Shown here one piece after another: positions 33,395-43,090 of a stretch of 64,000 bases of DNA; position 1 is the first letter of the stretch; every line of letters starts with the position of its first letter. The notes beneath the pieces were generated by a model that was given only the letters and a program-made list of their open reading frames with translations, was not told the origin of the DNA and ran no database searches. Position numbers and translations under genes: made by a program. The DNA is from Neomoorella stamsii (GTDB lineage Bacteria; Bacillota; DSM-521; Neomoorellales; Neomoorellaceae). The stretch is from positions 62,001 to 126,000 of the forward strand of contig NZ_PVXL01000055.1 of NCBI RefSeq assembly GCF_002995805.1, in the 5' to 3' direction.

Positions 33395-34867
33395 TTGTCC
33401 ACGGTTCGTGTCCGTTTTGCCCCCAGCCCTACCGGCAGCTTACATATCGGCGGGGCTCGTACAGCCTTGTTTAACTGGCTCTTTGCCCGGCACTATGGAG
33501 GTGCCTTTGTCCTGCGTATTGACGATACCGATACCGAACGTTCGACGGATATATCCTACCGGGAAATCCTGGCCGCCATGCGCTGGCTGGGCCTTGATTG
33601 GGACGAAGGACCGGAAAAGGGCGGCCCTTATGGACCTTATCTCCAGTCCCAACGCCTGGAGTTTTACCGCCAGGCGGCAGCCCGGCTGTTAAATGAAGGT
33701 AAAGCCTACCTCTGCTACTGTACCGTGGAAGAACTGGCCACCCGGCGTAAGATTGCCCAGGCCGAAGGTCGCCCCCCCATGTACGACCGCCGCTGCCGTT
33801 ATCTTACGCCGGAAGATCGTACCCGCCTGGAAAAGGAGGGGCGGCAGCCGGTTATCCGGCTGGCAGTTCCCGACCAGGGTACAACGACCGTAAAGGATAT
33901 TGTTCGCGGTGATGTCTCCTTTGATAATGATACCATCGATGATTTTATCATTGTTAAATCCAATGGCATGCCAACCTATAATTTTGCCACCGTGGTTGAC
34001 GATCACTTAATGCAGATCAGTCATATCATCCGGGCTGAGGAGCACCTCTCCAATACTCCCAAACAGATCCTGGTTTACCAGGCCCTGGGGTATGAGTTAC
34101 CGGCCTTTGCTCATGTGCCCATGATCCTGGCCCCCGACCGCAGCAAGTTAAGTAAACGCCATGGTGCTACTTCGGTAGAAGAATACCGGGATGAAGGTTA
34201 CCTGCCGGAAGCCATTATCAATTACCTGGCCCTCCTGGGGTGGTCACCTGAAGGGGAAGAAGAAATTATCCCTTTGGAGGAGATGATTAACAATTTTTCC
34301 CTGGAGCGAGTTTCTAAAAATGCCGCTATTTACGATACCAAAAAGCTAACCTGGATTAATGGCCACTACCTGCGGGAGGGTGACCTCGACCGGATCACTC
34401 GCCTGGCCGTGCCCTTTTTACAGGCTAAAGGGCTCCTTCCTGACCCGTTACCGGAGAAGGATTATGACCATGTCCGGGCCATCATTGTTGCCGTCCGCGA
34501 CCGGGTCAAGACCCTGGCCGAAGTGGCCGATGCCGCCAGCTATTTCTTTACCGATGTAACCACCTATGAGGAAAAGGGTGTCCGTAAGCACTTCAGTAAA
34601 CCCGGGGCCGCCGCCCTATTGGATGAAGCCAGGGAAGAGTTGGCAGCTTTACCCCAATTTACTGCCGCGGCAGCTGAAGAGGCTTACCGGACCCTGGCTG
34701 AAAGAAAGGGGATAAGTACGGGGCAGCTTTTCCATCCCACCCGCCTGGCAGTCACCGGCCGCACCATGGGCCCCGGCCTCTTTGAGATTCTGGAATTACT
34801 GGGTAGGGAAACCGTCCTCGAGCGCCTGTCCCGGGCCTCCAGGTGGATCCGGGAAAACTCGGCTTAG
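33395..34867 (+). CDS. gltX: Glutamyl-tRNA synthetase
   Basis: A 490-aa class I synthetase. [22 protein letters not shown] contains the HIGH-type motif near residue 18; KLSKRHG near 250 is the KMSKS equivalent. It charges tRNA-Glu, and in most Clostridia also tRNA-Gln, which is corrected by GatCAB. GGAGTG precedes the TTG start. A 10-bp hairpin follows the stop. No T-box leader is present, as the gene follows the glycosyltransferase directly. Confidence 0.96.
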   Translation: MSTVRVRFAPSPTGSLHIGGARTALFNWLFARHYGGAFVLRIDDTDTERSTDISYREILAAMRWLGLDWDEGPEKGGPYGPYLQSQRLEFYRQAAARLLNEGKAYLCYCTVEELATRRKIAQAEGRPPMYDRRCRYLTPEDRTRLEKEGRQPVIRLAVPDQGTTTVKDIVRGDVSFDNDTIDDFIIVKSNGMPTYNFATVVDDHLMQISHIIRAEEHLSNTPKQILVYQALGYELPAFAHVPMILAPDRSKLSKRHGATSVEEYRDEGYLPEAIINYLALLGWSPEGEEEIIPLEEMINNFSLERVSKNAAIYDTKKLTWINGHYLREGDLDRITRLAVPFLQAKGLLPDPLPEKDYDHVRAIIVAVRDRVKTLAEVADAASYFFTDVTTYEEKGVRKHFSKPGAAALLDEAREELAALPQFTAAAAEEAYRTLAERKGISTGQLFHPTRLAVTGRTMGPGLFEILELLGRETVLERLSRASRWIRENSA

Positions 34868-34876
34868 TAAAAGGGA

Positions 34877-34902
34877 GGGGCCAGTAACAGCATACTGGCC
34901 CC
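34877..34902 (+). terminator. Hairpin after gltX
   Basis: GGGGCCAGTA-ACAGCA-TACTGGCCCC, a perfect 10-bp stem without a strong T-run, 9 bases after the stop codon. Confidence 0.6.
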
Positions 34903-34942
34903 TTAGCAATATTGGTATAGACTTGCAGGCGTTATAAAAAGC

Positions 34943-34968
34943 AAAAACCCCCTTCCAACAGGAAGGGG
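34943..34968 (-). terminator. Terminator of tRNA-Gln
   Basis: On the minus strand, CCCCTTCC-TGTT-GGAAGGGG is followed by GTTTTTGC, 11 bases past the tRNA end. Confidence 0.8.
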
Positions 34969-34979
34969 TAGATAATTTC

Positions 34980-35053
34980 TGGCTGCGGGACCAGGATTCG
35001 AACCTGGGCAACATGATCCAGAGTCATGGGTGCTACCGCTACACCATCCCGCA
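34980..35053 (-). tRNA. tRNA-Gln (CTG)
   Basis: A 74-nt cloverleaf. Acceptor TGCGGGA pairs with TCCCGCA, G73 and encoded CCA follow. Anticodon loop CTCTGGA has CTG; the T arm is CAGGTTCGAATCCTG. It lies convergent to gltX, with its own promoter and terminator. Confidence 0.95.
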
Positions 35054-35074
35054 TTGTTTTCCCGCGCAAAAAGT

Positions 35075-35103
35075 ATATTAGCACAAAACCACGTTAAAGT
35101 CAA
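35075..35103 (-). promoter_or_regulatory. SigmaA promoter for tRNA-Gln
   Basis: On the minus strand, TTGACT and TAATAT are separated by 17 bases, 22 bases upstream of the tRNA. Confidence 0.65.
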
Positions 35104-35257
35104 GGCGTACCCGGTTTCATTTTTGGGGACTCAGGCCAACCTGTAAGTTACAGCAATCTACAACTATATAACCAGCTTAGCGCGAGCATAAGTTCCTGGC
35201 CCCTTCGACAAAGGGCAGGGCGTCCTCCCGGCCGGCATAAAACACGGGCCGCTACCC

Positions 35258-35286
35258 TTGACAGTATTTTAACCCCGCGTTATATT
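35258..35286 (+). promoter_or_regulatory. SigmaA promoter for the OmpR-type two-component operon
   Basis: TTGACA and TATATT separated by exactly 17 bases; 26 bases lie between the -10 and the TTG start. The stretch from the tRNA-Gln promoter to here holds no ORF or RNA I recognise. Confidence 0.75.
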
Positions 35287-35311
35287 TGAAACAACTTGAG
35301 GGGTGATATTT

Positions 35312-35992
35312 TTGCGGACCCGCATCCTCGTTGTCGATGACGATGCCAAGATTACCTCCATGCTAAAAAGGGCTCTGACCTACGAAGGTTATGATGTAGA
35401 AGTCGCCAGCAACGGTCACCAGGCCCTGGCTCTGGCGGCTAGCCAGCCCGACCTCATTGTCCTTGATATCATGCTGCCCGGCATTGACGGCCTGGCCGTA
35501 TGCCGGCAGTTGCGGGCCCACAGTGATATTCCCATCCTCATGCTAACGGCCCGGGATGATACCGCCGACAGGGTCCTGGGATTGGATACCGGGGCCGATG
35601 ACTACCTGGTTAAACCCTTTGCCCTGGAAGAACTGCTGGCTCGCATCCGCGCCCTACTGCGGCGCCGGTCCCGGGGAAAAGAGCCAAAAATCCTCCAGTA
35701 CAGCGATTTAACTTTAAATACAGCCACAAGGGAAGGAAAAAGAGGCGCGCGAACCTTTACCCTCACAGCCAAGGAGTATGAACTACTGGCTTATTTCCTG
35801 CAAAATCCCCTCCGGGTCCTTACCCGCGACGAGCTCATGACCCGCATCTGGGGTTATGATTTCAGCGGCGAATCCAATGTACTGGAAGTTTACATTGGCT
35901 ATTTACGCTCCAAGCTGGAAGCGGGGGGCGAGCCGCGCCTTATCCAGACGGTCCGCGGGGTGGGCTACGTCCTCAAGGAGCAACAGCCATGA
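35312..35992 (+). CDS. OmpR-family response regulator
   Basis: 226 aa from the TTG at 35312, behind GAGGGGTGA. Receiver: RILVVDDD, phospho-Asp in LIVLDIMLPGIDGL (near residue 50) and VKPFALEEL. Output: a winged helix (LTAKEYELLAYFLQNP, VLEVYIGYLRSKLE, IQTVRGVGYVL). It controls transcription on phosphorylation by the next gene's kinase, which it overlaps by 4 bases. The nearest conventional targets are unknown; the convergent amino-acid ABC operon is a neighbour, not a demonstrated target. Confidence 0.92.
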   Translation: MRTRILVVDDDAKITSMLKRALTYEGYDVEVASNGHQALALAASQPDLIVLDIMLPGIDGLAVCRQLRAHSDIPILMLTARDDTADRVLGLDTGADDYLVKPFALEELLARIRALLRRRSRGKEPKILQYSDLTLNTATREGKRGARTFTLTAKEYELLAYFLQNPLRVLTRDELMTRIWGYDFSGESNVLEVYIGYLRSKLEAGGEPRLIQTVRGVGYVLKEQQP

Positions 35993-37401
35993 CCCTACGC
36001 TGGCGCCTTACCCTTTTAGTTACTGTTATCCTGACCCTCACCTTTCTCGTCCTGGGAAGCCTGGTCTACCTCTTCATGGGACGCTACCTGACCAGTGCCG
36101 TTGATCGTTCCCTGGCTTTCCGCGCCCAGGAGGTCGTCAGCTCCATAAAAGTCGAAAGCAATTTCCTGCGCCAGCAGCGTATCACCCTGCCCGATGTTAA
36201 CGTTTTTGCTGCTCCCGATATCTTTTTGCAAATAGTCGACAGCGAGGGCTTTGTGGTTACCAGGTCGTACAATTTAGGCCGCCAGACCCTGCCGGTGAGA
36301 CCCCAAACGTTAATCCAGGCCCGCCAGGGTATTGCTTTCTTTACGACAGAGGCCATCGATAATTACTCCTTAAGGGTTTACAATGTACCCCTCCTTCTCA
36401 GGGGCCAACCGGTGGGCTTGCTCCAGGTAGCTACCATTTTAAGTACCGTGGAAAAAACCCTGGGCAACCTGCGCCGGGTACTTATCTTCCTGGGCCTGGT
36501 TGCTGTTTTAATGGCTACCATCCTGGGCTATATCCTCGCCCGGGCAGCCCTCAGGCCTATCGAGCGCCTGACCCAGGTGGCGGCACAGATAGGGGAGGGG
36601 AGGGATCTGGCCCAGCGCGTTCCCTACCATGGCCCCATGGACGAGATCGGCCGGCTGGCGGCCACTTTTAATGCCATGTTGGGCCGCCTGCAAAGGGCCT
36701 ACACCCGTTTGGAGGAAGCCTACAGCGCCCAGCGCCGCTTTGTTGCCGATGCCTCCCATGAATTGCGTACCCCCCTGACCACCATCCGCGGTAATGTGGA
36801 TTTACTGCGTAAAATGAAGGGTGCGGACATGGCAACCCAGGAAGAAGCCCTGGCTGATATAGCCAGCGAAGCCGAACGGATGAGCCGGCTGGTGAATGAC
36901 CTCCTTACCCTGGCCAGGGCGGACGCCGGCCAGGAAATTAAACGCGAGCCCATGGAAATAGCCGGCCTTTTACAGGAAGTAGCCCGCCAGGCTCCCTTGC
37001 TGGGCGAGGCCTACTTTACGGCCACCGGCCTTGAAAACCTGACGGGAAGGCAGATCATGGGCAACCGGGATTATTTAAAGCAATTACTCTTTATCTTACT
37101 GGATAATGCCTTTAAATACACTCCTACCGGGGGTGAGATCGAGCTGGCGGCATCTGTTAAACCTGAAGGACTGGTTATCGAGGTGAAGGATACTGGGCCC
37201 GGCATTGCTCCCGCAGATCTAGAGCACATTTTTGAACGCTTTTACCGGGCCGACACCACCCGCAGCAGCGGCGGTACCGGCCTGGGGCTGGCCATTGCCC
37301 GCTGGATTGTCGAGCAACATCAGGGAGAGATTAAGGTAGAAAGCAGGGTAGGAGAGGGTACCACCTTCACGGTTATCCTGCCATTGTTAAAGACGCCATA
37401 A
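35989..37401 (+). CDS. Membrane sensor histidine kinase
   Basis: 470 aa. TM1 is at about 7-30, an extracytoplasmic domain of about 130 residues follows, TM2 is at 160-183, then HAMP (RPIERLTQVAAQIGEG), HisKA (DASHELRTPLTTIRGN) and HATPase with DNAFKYTPTGG, DTGPGIAP and GGTGLGLAIARWI. This is the ordinary ArcB/BaeS-like layout. ATGA overlap with its regulator indicates a matched pair. The signal is unknown. Confidence 0.92.
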   Translation: MTLRWRLTLLVTVILTLTFLVLGSLVYLFMGRYLTSAVDRSLAFRAQEVVSSIKVESNFLRQQRITLPDVNVFAAPDIFLQIVDSEGFVVTRSYNLGRQTLPVRPQTLIQARQGIAFFTTEAIDNYSLRVYNVPLLLRGQPVGLLQVATILSTVEKTLGNLRRVLIFLGLVAVLMATILGYILARAALRPIERLTQVAAQIGEGRDLAQRVPYHGPMDEIGRLAATFNAMLGRLQRAYTRLEEAYSAQRRFVADASHELRTPLTTIRGNVDLLRKMKGADMATQEEALADIASEAERMSRLVNDLLTLARADAGQEIKREPMEIAGLLQEVARQAPLLGEAYFTATGLENLTGRQIMGNRDYLKQLLFILLDNAFKYTPTGGEIELAASVKPEGLVIEVKDTGPGIAPADLEHIFERFYRADTTRSSGGTGLGLAIARWIVEQHQGEIKVESRVGEGTTFTVILPLLKTP

Positions 37402-37443
37402 ATGCCCCATGAAGTTCACCGGTAACGTCTTAAAGGATTTTAA

Positions 37444-38166
37444 TCAAAGTATTTTACTAAGAAAGGCCCTGGTGCGCGGGTTCTGGCAGTTATTAAAGAG
37501 CTGGTCCGGCGTCCCTTCTTCAATAATCAAGCCCTCATCCATAAAGAGCACCCGGTCGCCTACTTCCCGGGCAAAACCCATTTCATGGGTTACGACCACC
37601 ATGGTCATGCCGTCCCGGGCCAGGTCCTTCATCACTGCCAGTACCTCGCCAACCATCTCCGGGTCCAGGGCCGAGGTGGGTTCATCAAAGAGCATCACCT
37701 TGGGTTGCATGGCTAGGGCGCGCGCAATGGCGACCCGTTGCTGCTGGCCTCCTGATAGCTGTTCGGGGTAAGAAGCAGCTTTATCGCTTAAACCTACCCG
37801 GGCCAGCAGTTCCCGGGCCTGTTTTTCAGCCTGGGCAGCCGGCAAGCGGCGCACCTTAATAGGCGCCAGGGTTATATTCTCCAGGACCGTCTTATGGGGA
37901 AAGAGATTAAAGCGCTGGAAGACCATGCCTACTTCCTGGCGCACGGCATTAATATCAGTCCGGGGATCAGTTAGGGAGATACCGTCAATAATGATCTCCC
38001 CCCGGGTGGGTTTTTCCAGCAAATTGAGGCAGCGAAGAAAAGTGCTTTTCCCGGAGCCGCTGGGACCGATGACGACCACGACTTCCTTCGCAGCGATGGT
38101 ACAATTTATACCCCGTAATACCTCCAGGGAACCAAAACTTTTATACAGGTTTTTAACTTCGATCAT
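37444..38166 (-). CDS. Polar amino-acid ABC transporter, ATP-binding protein
   Basis: 240 aa (242 if a GTG at 38172, better placed after AAAGGAGG, is used). Walker [10 protein letters not shown], signature [15 protein letters not shown] and Walker [15 protein letters not shown] identify a GlnQ-type ATPase driving uptake of a polar amino acid with the two genes upstream of it on this strand. Its start overlaps the permease end by about 14 bases. Confidence 0.93.
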   Translation of the reverse strand: MIEVKNLYKSFGSLEVLRGINCTIAAKEVVVVIGPSGSGKSTFLRCLNLLEKPTRGEIIIDGISLTDPRTDINAVRQEVGMVFQRFNLFPHKTVLENITLAPIKVRRLPAAQAEKQARELLARVGLSDKAASYPEQLSGGQQQRVAIARALAMQPKVMLFDEPTSALDPEMVGEVLAVMKDLARDGMTMVVVTHEMGFAREVGDRVLFMDEGLIIEEGTPDQLFNNCQNPRTRAFLSKIL

Positions 38167-38866
38167 GGTCACCGGTCCGCAACCTCCTTTCCAGGTAATC
38201 AACCAGGCGGGAAATGGTAAAGGTCATAACTAAATAAATGAGGGCCACTGCAAAAAAGACCTCAAGAGGTCTGAAGGTAGCAGCGCTAATCAACTGTCCC
38301 TGGCGGGTCAATTCCACGTAACCGATAACGGAGAGGAGGGAGGTATCCTTGAGCATGGCAATAAATTCGTTCCCTAAAGGAGGAATAACCCGCTTAAAGG
38401 CCTGGGGCAGGACAATATACCGCATGGTTTGCCTTTCCGTCATGCCCAGGGAACGGGCCGCCTCCACCTGGCCTCTTTCAATGGATTGAATACCAGCCCG
38501 GAAAATCTCGGCCACATAGGCGCCGCTATTCAGGCTGGTAGATACCGTAGCAGCCACAAAGACAGGGATGTGGGTGGTTTGTAAGAGCTGGGGCAAGCCA
38601 AAGTGGGCCATTAAAAACTGTTGCCCTTCATTCAGTAACTGGGGAAAGCCGTAATAGACAATAAAGATCTGGACCAGTAAAGGCGTACCCCGGAAAAAAT
38701 CAACATAACAGGTAGCCAGAAAACTGGTCAGCCGCCGGCGGGAAAGGCGACCCATACCGGCAATAAGCCCGAAAACGCATCCTAATGAAACGGCAACCAA
38801 GGTTATCTTTAAAGTTTGCACGGCCCCTAGCAATAAATAGGGCAGGGATTGGATAACTAAGCCCAA
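38153..38866 (-). CDS. Polar amino-acid ABC transporter, permease
   Basis: A 237-aa protein with about five helices and the HisMQ/GlnP-type EAA loop [41 protein letters not shown] is the family-typical early loop. The TTG start follows GTGAGGTGAAATTTT. A single permease gene implies a homodimer. A strong dyad separates it from the binding-protein gene. Confidence 0.93.
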   Translation of the reverse strand: MGLVIQSLPYLLLGAVQTLKITLVAVSLGCVFGLIAGMGRLSRRRLTSFLATCYVDFFRGTPLLVQIFIVYYGFPQLLNEGQQFLMAHFGLPQLLQTTHIPVFVAATVSTSLNSGAYVAEIFRAGIQSIERGQVEAARSLGMTERQTMRYIVLPQAFKRVIPPLGNEFIAMLKDTSLLSVIGYVELTRQGQLISAATFRPLEVFFAVALIYLVMTFTISRLVDYLERRLRTGDHDRS

Positions 38867-38895
38867 AAAATTTCACCTCACTAGACCCGGAACAG

Positions 38896-38931
38896 CAGTA
38901 TGCGTAACACCGGATGGTGTTACGCATACTG
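38896..38931. repeat. Perfect 16-bp inverted repeat between binding protein and permease
   Basis: CAGTATGCGTAACACC (38896-38911), a GGAT loop, and GGTGTTACGCATACTG (38916-38931) match without mismatch. It sits between the lipoprotein gene and the permease on the minus strand and has no T-run. It likely stabilises the 3' end of the binding-protein message or lets part of the transcripts stop, giving more binding protein than permease. Confidence 0.65.
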
Positions 38932-38946
38932 TTTATCCCCAGGAAA

Positions 38947-39804
38947 TTATTGCTTCTGCTGGGGCGGTTCACCGGGCAGGAAAGCAGGCGGCTCCTGGCC
39001 GAACCATTTCTTATAGATTGCCGCATACTGGCCGTTGGCCTTGAGGGTCTTTAACCCTTCATTGATCTTCTGCAGGACTTCCGGTTTACCCTTGGGTATG
39101 GCAATACCGTAGTACTCAGCCGACCGTACATCCCCGACAATCTTAATGTCTTTATTACCCTGCTGAATGTAATAGGCGGTAACAGGCAGGTCATTTACCA
39201 CGGCGTCGACACCGCCATTTTTCAGTTCTAGAAAGAGGTCGGGCACTTTATCCAGTTCAGTCACTTTGGCCCCGGGTATTTTTTTCGCTTCCTTGGCGCT
39301 GGTGGTACCGATCTGGACGGCAATCTTTTTGCCCTTTAAATCATCAAAGCCCTTGAGGGTATTGTTATCCGCCTTTACCGCCACCACCAGTCCCGACTGG
39401 TAGTAGGGAAGGGAAAAATCTACTGCTTTTTTGCGTTCATCATCAATGCTGATCCCGGAGATGGCCAGGTCGACATTATTGGTCTGCAGCGCTGTAATTA
39501 TGCCATCAAAGCCCATTTCTTTAATCTCAACATCAAAGCCGGCTACCTGGCCGATGGCCTTGATCAGGTCGATATCAAAACCGGTAAATTCACCCGTCTT
39601 CATATCCCGGAATTCAAAGGGCGCAAAGGTGGCTTCCAGGGCCACAGAATACTTGGGCCTGCTTGGGGTGCTGGTACCAGAAGTGGCTGGCTTTGTTTGT
39701 GTGCCGGAACCTTTATCCTGGGAAGCGCTGCTCCCGCAGCCGGCCAGGCCAGCGAGTAAAAGCACCAAAACCAGTAAACTAAATATCTTTTGCCACGCCT
39801 TCAT
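38947..39804 (-). CDS. Polar amino-acid ABC transporter, substrate-binding lipoprotein
   Basis: 285 aa. A lipoprotein signal with LAGLAGC gives lipidation at Cys23; a Ser/Thr-rich linker is followed by a family 3 solute-binding fold (FAPFEFRDMKTGEFTGFDIDL, ISGISIDDERKKAVDFSLPYY, VVNDLPVTAYYI). Arg near the ISIDDERKK site and Asp of the late DLP segment are the usual amino-acid-binding residues. It captures a polar amino acid outside the cell; glutamine or arginine cannot be separated by eye. AAGGAGGAG precedes the ATG. Confidence 0.92.
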   Translation of the reverse strand: MKAWQKIFSLLVLVLLLAGLAGCGSSASQDKGSGTQTKPATSGTSTPSRPKYSVALEATFAPFEFRDMKTGEFTGFDIDLIKAIGQVAGFDVEIKEMGFDGIITALQTNNVDLAISGISIDDERKKAVDFSLPYYQSGLVVAVKADNNTLKGFDDLKGKKIAVQIGTTSAKEAKKIPGAKVTELDKVPDLFLELKNGGVDAVVNDLPVTAYYIQQGNKDIKIVGDVRSAEYYGIAIPKGKPEVLQKINEGLKTLKANGQYAAIYKKWFGQEPPAFLPGEPPQQKQ

Positions 39805-39920
39805 GAACTTTCTCCTCCTTAGTAATGTAACTTACAACGGGCAACAATCTAGTATTTATTCGCCTTAATTAATAAAAATCCTGCCGGGGACGATTATTCT
39901 TGACAGGGCATTGCTGGTAA

Positions 39921-40055
39921 CGGAAAATAAAAAGGGGCCAGGAGATCCTGACTTGGCGCCAGGGGGCCGGCTGCTTGCTCATCCTGGCCGGGATGCTCCT
40001 GGCAGAGATGAAGGATAATACCAATCTCCAGGTTGACAAGTGTCTTAATGATTAG
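39921..40055 (+). pseudogene. Remnant of an EamA-type transporter C-terminus
   Basis: A 44-codon open stretch after a TAA, with no good start until an internal ATG at 39993. Its translation GQEILTWRQGAGCLLILAG then MLLAE matches the last helix of EamA (drug/metabolite) transporters, which typically end in GAxLILAGVLLAE. The rest of the gene is absent upstream, where the divergent ABC operon begins. The terminator at 40089 may once have ended it. Confidence 0.45.
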
Positions 40056-40088
40056 CCTGGACGTATTCTAAGAGTTACTTCCTTGATG

Positions 40089-40114
40089 ACCCCTCATGAA
40101 TGGAGGGGTTTTTC
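40089..40114 (+). terminator. Terminator upstream of the sensory operon
   Basis: ACCCCTC-ATGAATG-GAGGGGT followed by TTTTCTG. It insulates the binding-protein/kinase/regulator operon from upstream. Confidence 0.75.
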
Positions 40115-40128
40115 TGTTCCCTGACACG

Positions 40129-40143
40129 TGACACGAAATTTGC
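40129..40143 (+). promoter_or_regulatory. Sigma54-like promoter variant before the sensory operon
   Basis: TGACACGAAATTTGC differs at one base (GG to GA in the -24 element) from the strong sigma54 promoter TGGCACGAAATTTGC at 44535. The 10-base gap between the -24 and -12 dinucleotides is correct. TGACA-AG-TGTC lies about 95 bases upstream (40034-40044), similar to the enhancer dyads near 44.4 kb but with a 2-base centre. The altered -24 GG would weaken the promoter. Confidence 0.45.
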
Positions 40144-40233
40144 TAAACTATAAAAGTGTAAACTATAAAAACTGAAAAAGAACATATTAGGAAACCGAAC
40201 TATATTTAGTAATTTAGAAAGGGCGGTTCCTGA

Positions 40234-41253
40234 ATGAAGAAATACGTATGGATATGGATAATCGTTGCCTTAGTCGTAACTACCATCTTCTTTTTTTTCC
40301 ATGCTGTTCGCAAGACGGATCAACAACCCCTGGTGGCTGTGCTTTTGATGAATGACGCCCGGCAGGAAAAACTTACCGGCCTGCGAGACGGCCTGGCCCA
40401 AATGGGTTATACCGAAGGAAAGAATATAACCTTTATAACAGCCAATGCCAGGAGTCAGCGGGACGACCTGGAACGCCTGGCCACAGAACTTGTGGCCCAA
40501 AAGCCAGACGTCCTGGTGGCCGGTGGGAGGCTGGAAGCTGAAGTACTGGCTCCCCAAGCCCAAAAAGTAAACATCCCTTTGATTTTTATGGGGGCAGCTG
40601 CTACCTGGAATGTCCAGAAGAGCGACCTGGGAGCCCGCGGTACCATTACCGGCATCGATAATTATCACGTAGACCTGGCCGGGAAAAGGCTGGAACTCCT
40701 GGTCAAACTGGTGCCTGGTATTCAGCGGGTCCTGGTTCTTTACGATCCCCGGGTCGTACCTGGACCGGCCAGCCTGGCGGTAGTGCAGGAAGCTGCCCGG
40801 AAACTTAACATCCTCTTACACGTGATGGCCGTAACTTCCCTCAAAGAACTCAAGGCAAATCTGGAAATGATTCCACCAGAAGCAGCTGATGCTGTCCTGG
40901 TTATGTCTGGCTTTTTACTTGAAGAGGGTATGGGAAGTATCGGGAAAGCAGCCATTGCCAAAGGTTGGCCGGTAATGGGCCTGAATGCAGCCGATGCCGA
41001 AGCCGGTGCCCTGGCGGCTTACGGATGCCCTTTTGTTGAGCAAGGTCGGCAGGCAGCCAGGCTGGTGGCTAAGGTTCTAGCTGGTAAGGACGTGGCTGCC
41101 ATACCGATTGAAACTCCGGATAGGTTGGAACTGGTTGTGAACCTGGGGGTGGCCCGACAGTTGGGAATAGAAATTTCTCCTACCGTACTGGGTTTGGCGA
41201 GTCAAATCCTGGACAGAGGTGTCAATAGCAATGCCGTTCTCATGGTGGAATAG
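40234..41253 (+). CDS. Membrane-anchored PF04392-type substrate-binding protein
   Basis: 339 aa. An N-terminal hydrophobic anchor (WIWIIVALVVTTIFFFFHAV) without a lipobox leads to a type I binding fold of the ABC_sub_bind family: GLRDGLAQMGYTEGKNI, PDVLVAGG, VLVLYDPR and VMSGFLLEEG. No permease or ATPase is nearby; instead the gene overlaps a sensor kinase by 23 bases, so a sensing role is likely, comparable to AioX/ArrX or the binding domain of TtrS. The ligand is unknown. GGGCGGTTCCTGA precedes the ATG. Confidence 0.8.
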   Translation: MKKYVWIWIIVALVVTTIFFFFHAVRKTDQQPLVAVLLMNDARQEKLTGLRDGLAQMGYTEGKNITFITANARSQRDDLERLATELVAQKPDVLVAGGRLEAEVLAPQAQKVNIPLIFMGAAATWNVQKSDLGARGTITGIDNYHVDLAGKRLELLVKLVPGIQRVLVLYDPRVVPGPASLAVVQEAARKLNILLHVMAVTSLKELKANLEMIPPEAADAVLVMSGFLLEEGMGSIGKAAIAKGWPVMGLNAADAEAGALAAYGCPFVEQGRQAARLVAKVLAGKDVAAIPIETPDRLELVVNLGVARQLGIEISPTVLGLASQILDRGVNSNAVLMVE

Positions 41254-43090
41254 AATCCGATTTCGAGTATTGCTGGCCGGATTGGTGCTAACGATTCTAC
41301 CACTCTATCTTCTTGGTGCTTACCACTTATGCACCCTGCGCGCAGACTTGGTTGAATCTACTAAAAGCCAAAACCTCAAGGCTGTAGAAGAGGTTGCTTC
41401 CTCGGTATGGTTGGCCACCGTCAGCGTGACCGATCAGATGAAACTGGTGGCCACTACCTATCGTGAAACATTGCTTACATCAAAGCCAGAAGAACAAGAA
41501 CGAATTTTATATTCCCTCTTACAGCAGGTACCTGTCCTGGAAGAAGTCAGCGTGACTAACCAGGAAGGTCGCGAGTTAACCCGGGTTTCCCGGCGGAGGG
41601 TTATTACCCCCGCCGACCTGGTAAATATGCACGGACAACAGGTGTGGAATACGGCCATTACAGGCCAGACAGCCTTTGGTACGCCTGAACCAGGTGTTGA
41701 TGGGCGACCACTTCTTGCTATGGCCGTTCCTATTCCGGATCGTAAGGCCAGGGGCCCGGTTGGAGTGCTCTGGGGCGAGGTCAGCCTGCGCGGTGTCATG
41801 GATCATGTAACAGCCCTTATTTCTCTGCAGAGAGCGACCTTTTATGTGGTTGACAGGCAGGGAAAGCTCATTGGCCACCCTGACTTCAGCTCAGTACTTC
41901 TTAGAGAGGACCTAAGTAACCACCCAGGTGTGCAACAAATTCTTTTCAATAACACAAGTAAGCAGGCAATCCCTCTGCAGTACAACTTACCGGATGGCAG
42001 GGAAATGTTGGGGGCCGGAAAAGTGGTGGAGGGTCTGGGTTGGGTAACCCTGGTAGAGGTCCCAATGGAAGAGGCCCTGCTCCGCCTTCAACAACATACC
42101 CGCCAACTCTTGCTATTTTTACTGATAGTGGTAGCTCTGGTCTCTGTATGTGGATATAAAGCCGCCGAGGCGTTTACAGCCCCCATTACTCGCCTCAGTA
42201 AGGCCGCAGCCGAGGTTGGCCGTGGCAGGCTGGATATCACAGTACCTGAAAGATCAACGACAGAAATAGGCCATCTGGAACGCTCCTTTAACGCCATGGT
42301 ACGGCAACTAGCCGAAAAGGCCCGTATGGAAGAAGCCATCCGCCGGGCAGAAAAAATGGCCGCAGTTGGTCAGCTGGCGGCAAACGTAGCCCACGAAATC
42401 AACAACCCCCTGGCTACATTAGCGGCTTATGCGGAAGACCTGGCCGATCGTGGGCAAGAGGAAGGTTGGGATTACCTGGTACAAAGCGGCACCTTGGAGC
42501 AATACCTGGGGGTAGTCCGGGCTCAGGTAGAACGATGCAAAACAATTACGCGACGCCTCCTGGATTTTGCCAGGCCCCCCCTTGGTGAAACCGGCCCGGC
42601 AGATGTACTAACGGCGGTGAAGGAAACAGTAGCCCTGGTAAGCTATGCCTTTCACAAAAAGGGTGTAGCCCTTAACTGGGAGGCTCCATCTATTAAGCCT
42701 TTCCCCAGGGTAAAGATCGATACCTCTGAACTCCAGCAAGTGCTTTTTAACCTGTTACAAAACGCCCTGGATGCCACCCCGGCCGGTGGTAGGGTGACCA
42801 TTGATCTTTTCCAAGAAGCCGGAATGATAATTATCCGTATCGCTGATACCGGCAAAGGTATTCCGGCAGAATATTTGTCCCGGGCCACCGAGCCTTTCTT
42901 TACTACCAAGCCACCAGGTCAGGGAACTGGTCTAGGGCTGACCATTTGCCACCACATTGTTACCAAGGCCGGAGGCAACCTCACTATAAACAGTGAAACA
43001 GGGCGCGGGACCACCGTATCGGTGACTCTACCCCTGGCCAGCACGGGAGAGAACATAGCGGCAGGTGAGGGTAAGGAGGAGAATCAATGA
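41231..43090 (+). CDS. Membrane sensor histidine kinase of the sigma54 cassette
   Basis: 619 aa from ATG 41231, placed 9 bases after AGAGGTG; a GTG at 41219 is possible. TM1 is at about 12-32, a large extracytoplasmic Cache-like domain follows ([18 protein letters not shown], then [16 protein letters not shown]), TM2 is near 290-310, then HAMP, HisKA ([17 protein letters not shown]) and HATPase ([35 protein letters not shown]). It is an NtrB-like kinase that should phosphorylate the NtrC-type product, with which it shares an ATGA overlap. It may read ligand state from the binding protein, directly or through its own domain. Confidence 0.9.
   Translation: MPFSWWNRIRFRVLLAGLVLTILPLYLLGAYHLCTLRADLVESTKSQNLKAVEEVASSVWLATVSVTDQMKLVATTYRETLLTSKPEEQERILYSLLQQVPVLEEVSVTNQEGRELTRVSRRRVITPADLVNMHGQQVWNTAITGQTAFGTPEPGVDGRPLLAMAVPIPDRKARGPVGVLWGEVSLRGVMDHVTALISLQRATFYVVDRQGKLIGHPDFSSVLLREDLSNHPGVQQILFNNTSKQAIPLQYNLPDGREMLGAGKVVEGLGWVTLVEVPMEEALLRLQQHTRQLLLFLLIVVALVSVCGYKAAEAFTAPITRLSKAAAEVGRGRLDITVPERSTTEIGHLERSFNAMVRQLAEKARMEEAIRRAEKMAAVGQLAANVAHEINNPLATLAAYAEDLADRGQEEGWDYLVQSGTLEQYLGVVRAQVERCKTITRRLLDFARPPLGETGPADVLTAVKETVALVSYAFHKKGVALNWEAPSIKPFPRVKIDTSELQQVLFNLLQNALDATPAGGRVTIDLFQEAGMIIIRIADTGKGIPAEYLSRATEPFFTTKPPGQGTGLGLTICHHIVTKAGGNLTINSETGRGTTVSVTLPLASTGENIAAGEGKEENQ

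Noticed and set aside
33395-34867. Possible T-box control of gltX
   Set aside because: gltX follows the glycosyltransferase by 12 bases, leaving no room for a T-box leader, and no T-box sequence is seen.
37409-37771. 120-aa plus-strand ORF over the end of the ABC ATPase gene
   Set aside because: It lies antisense to a clear ATP-binding protein with intact motifs; no ribosome site or family resemblance.
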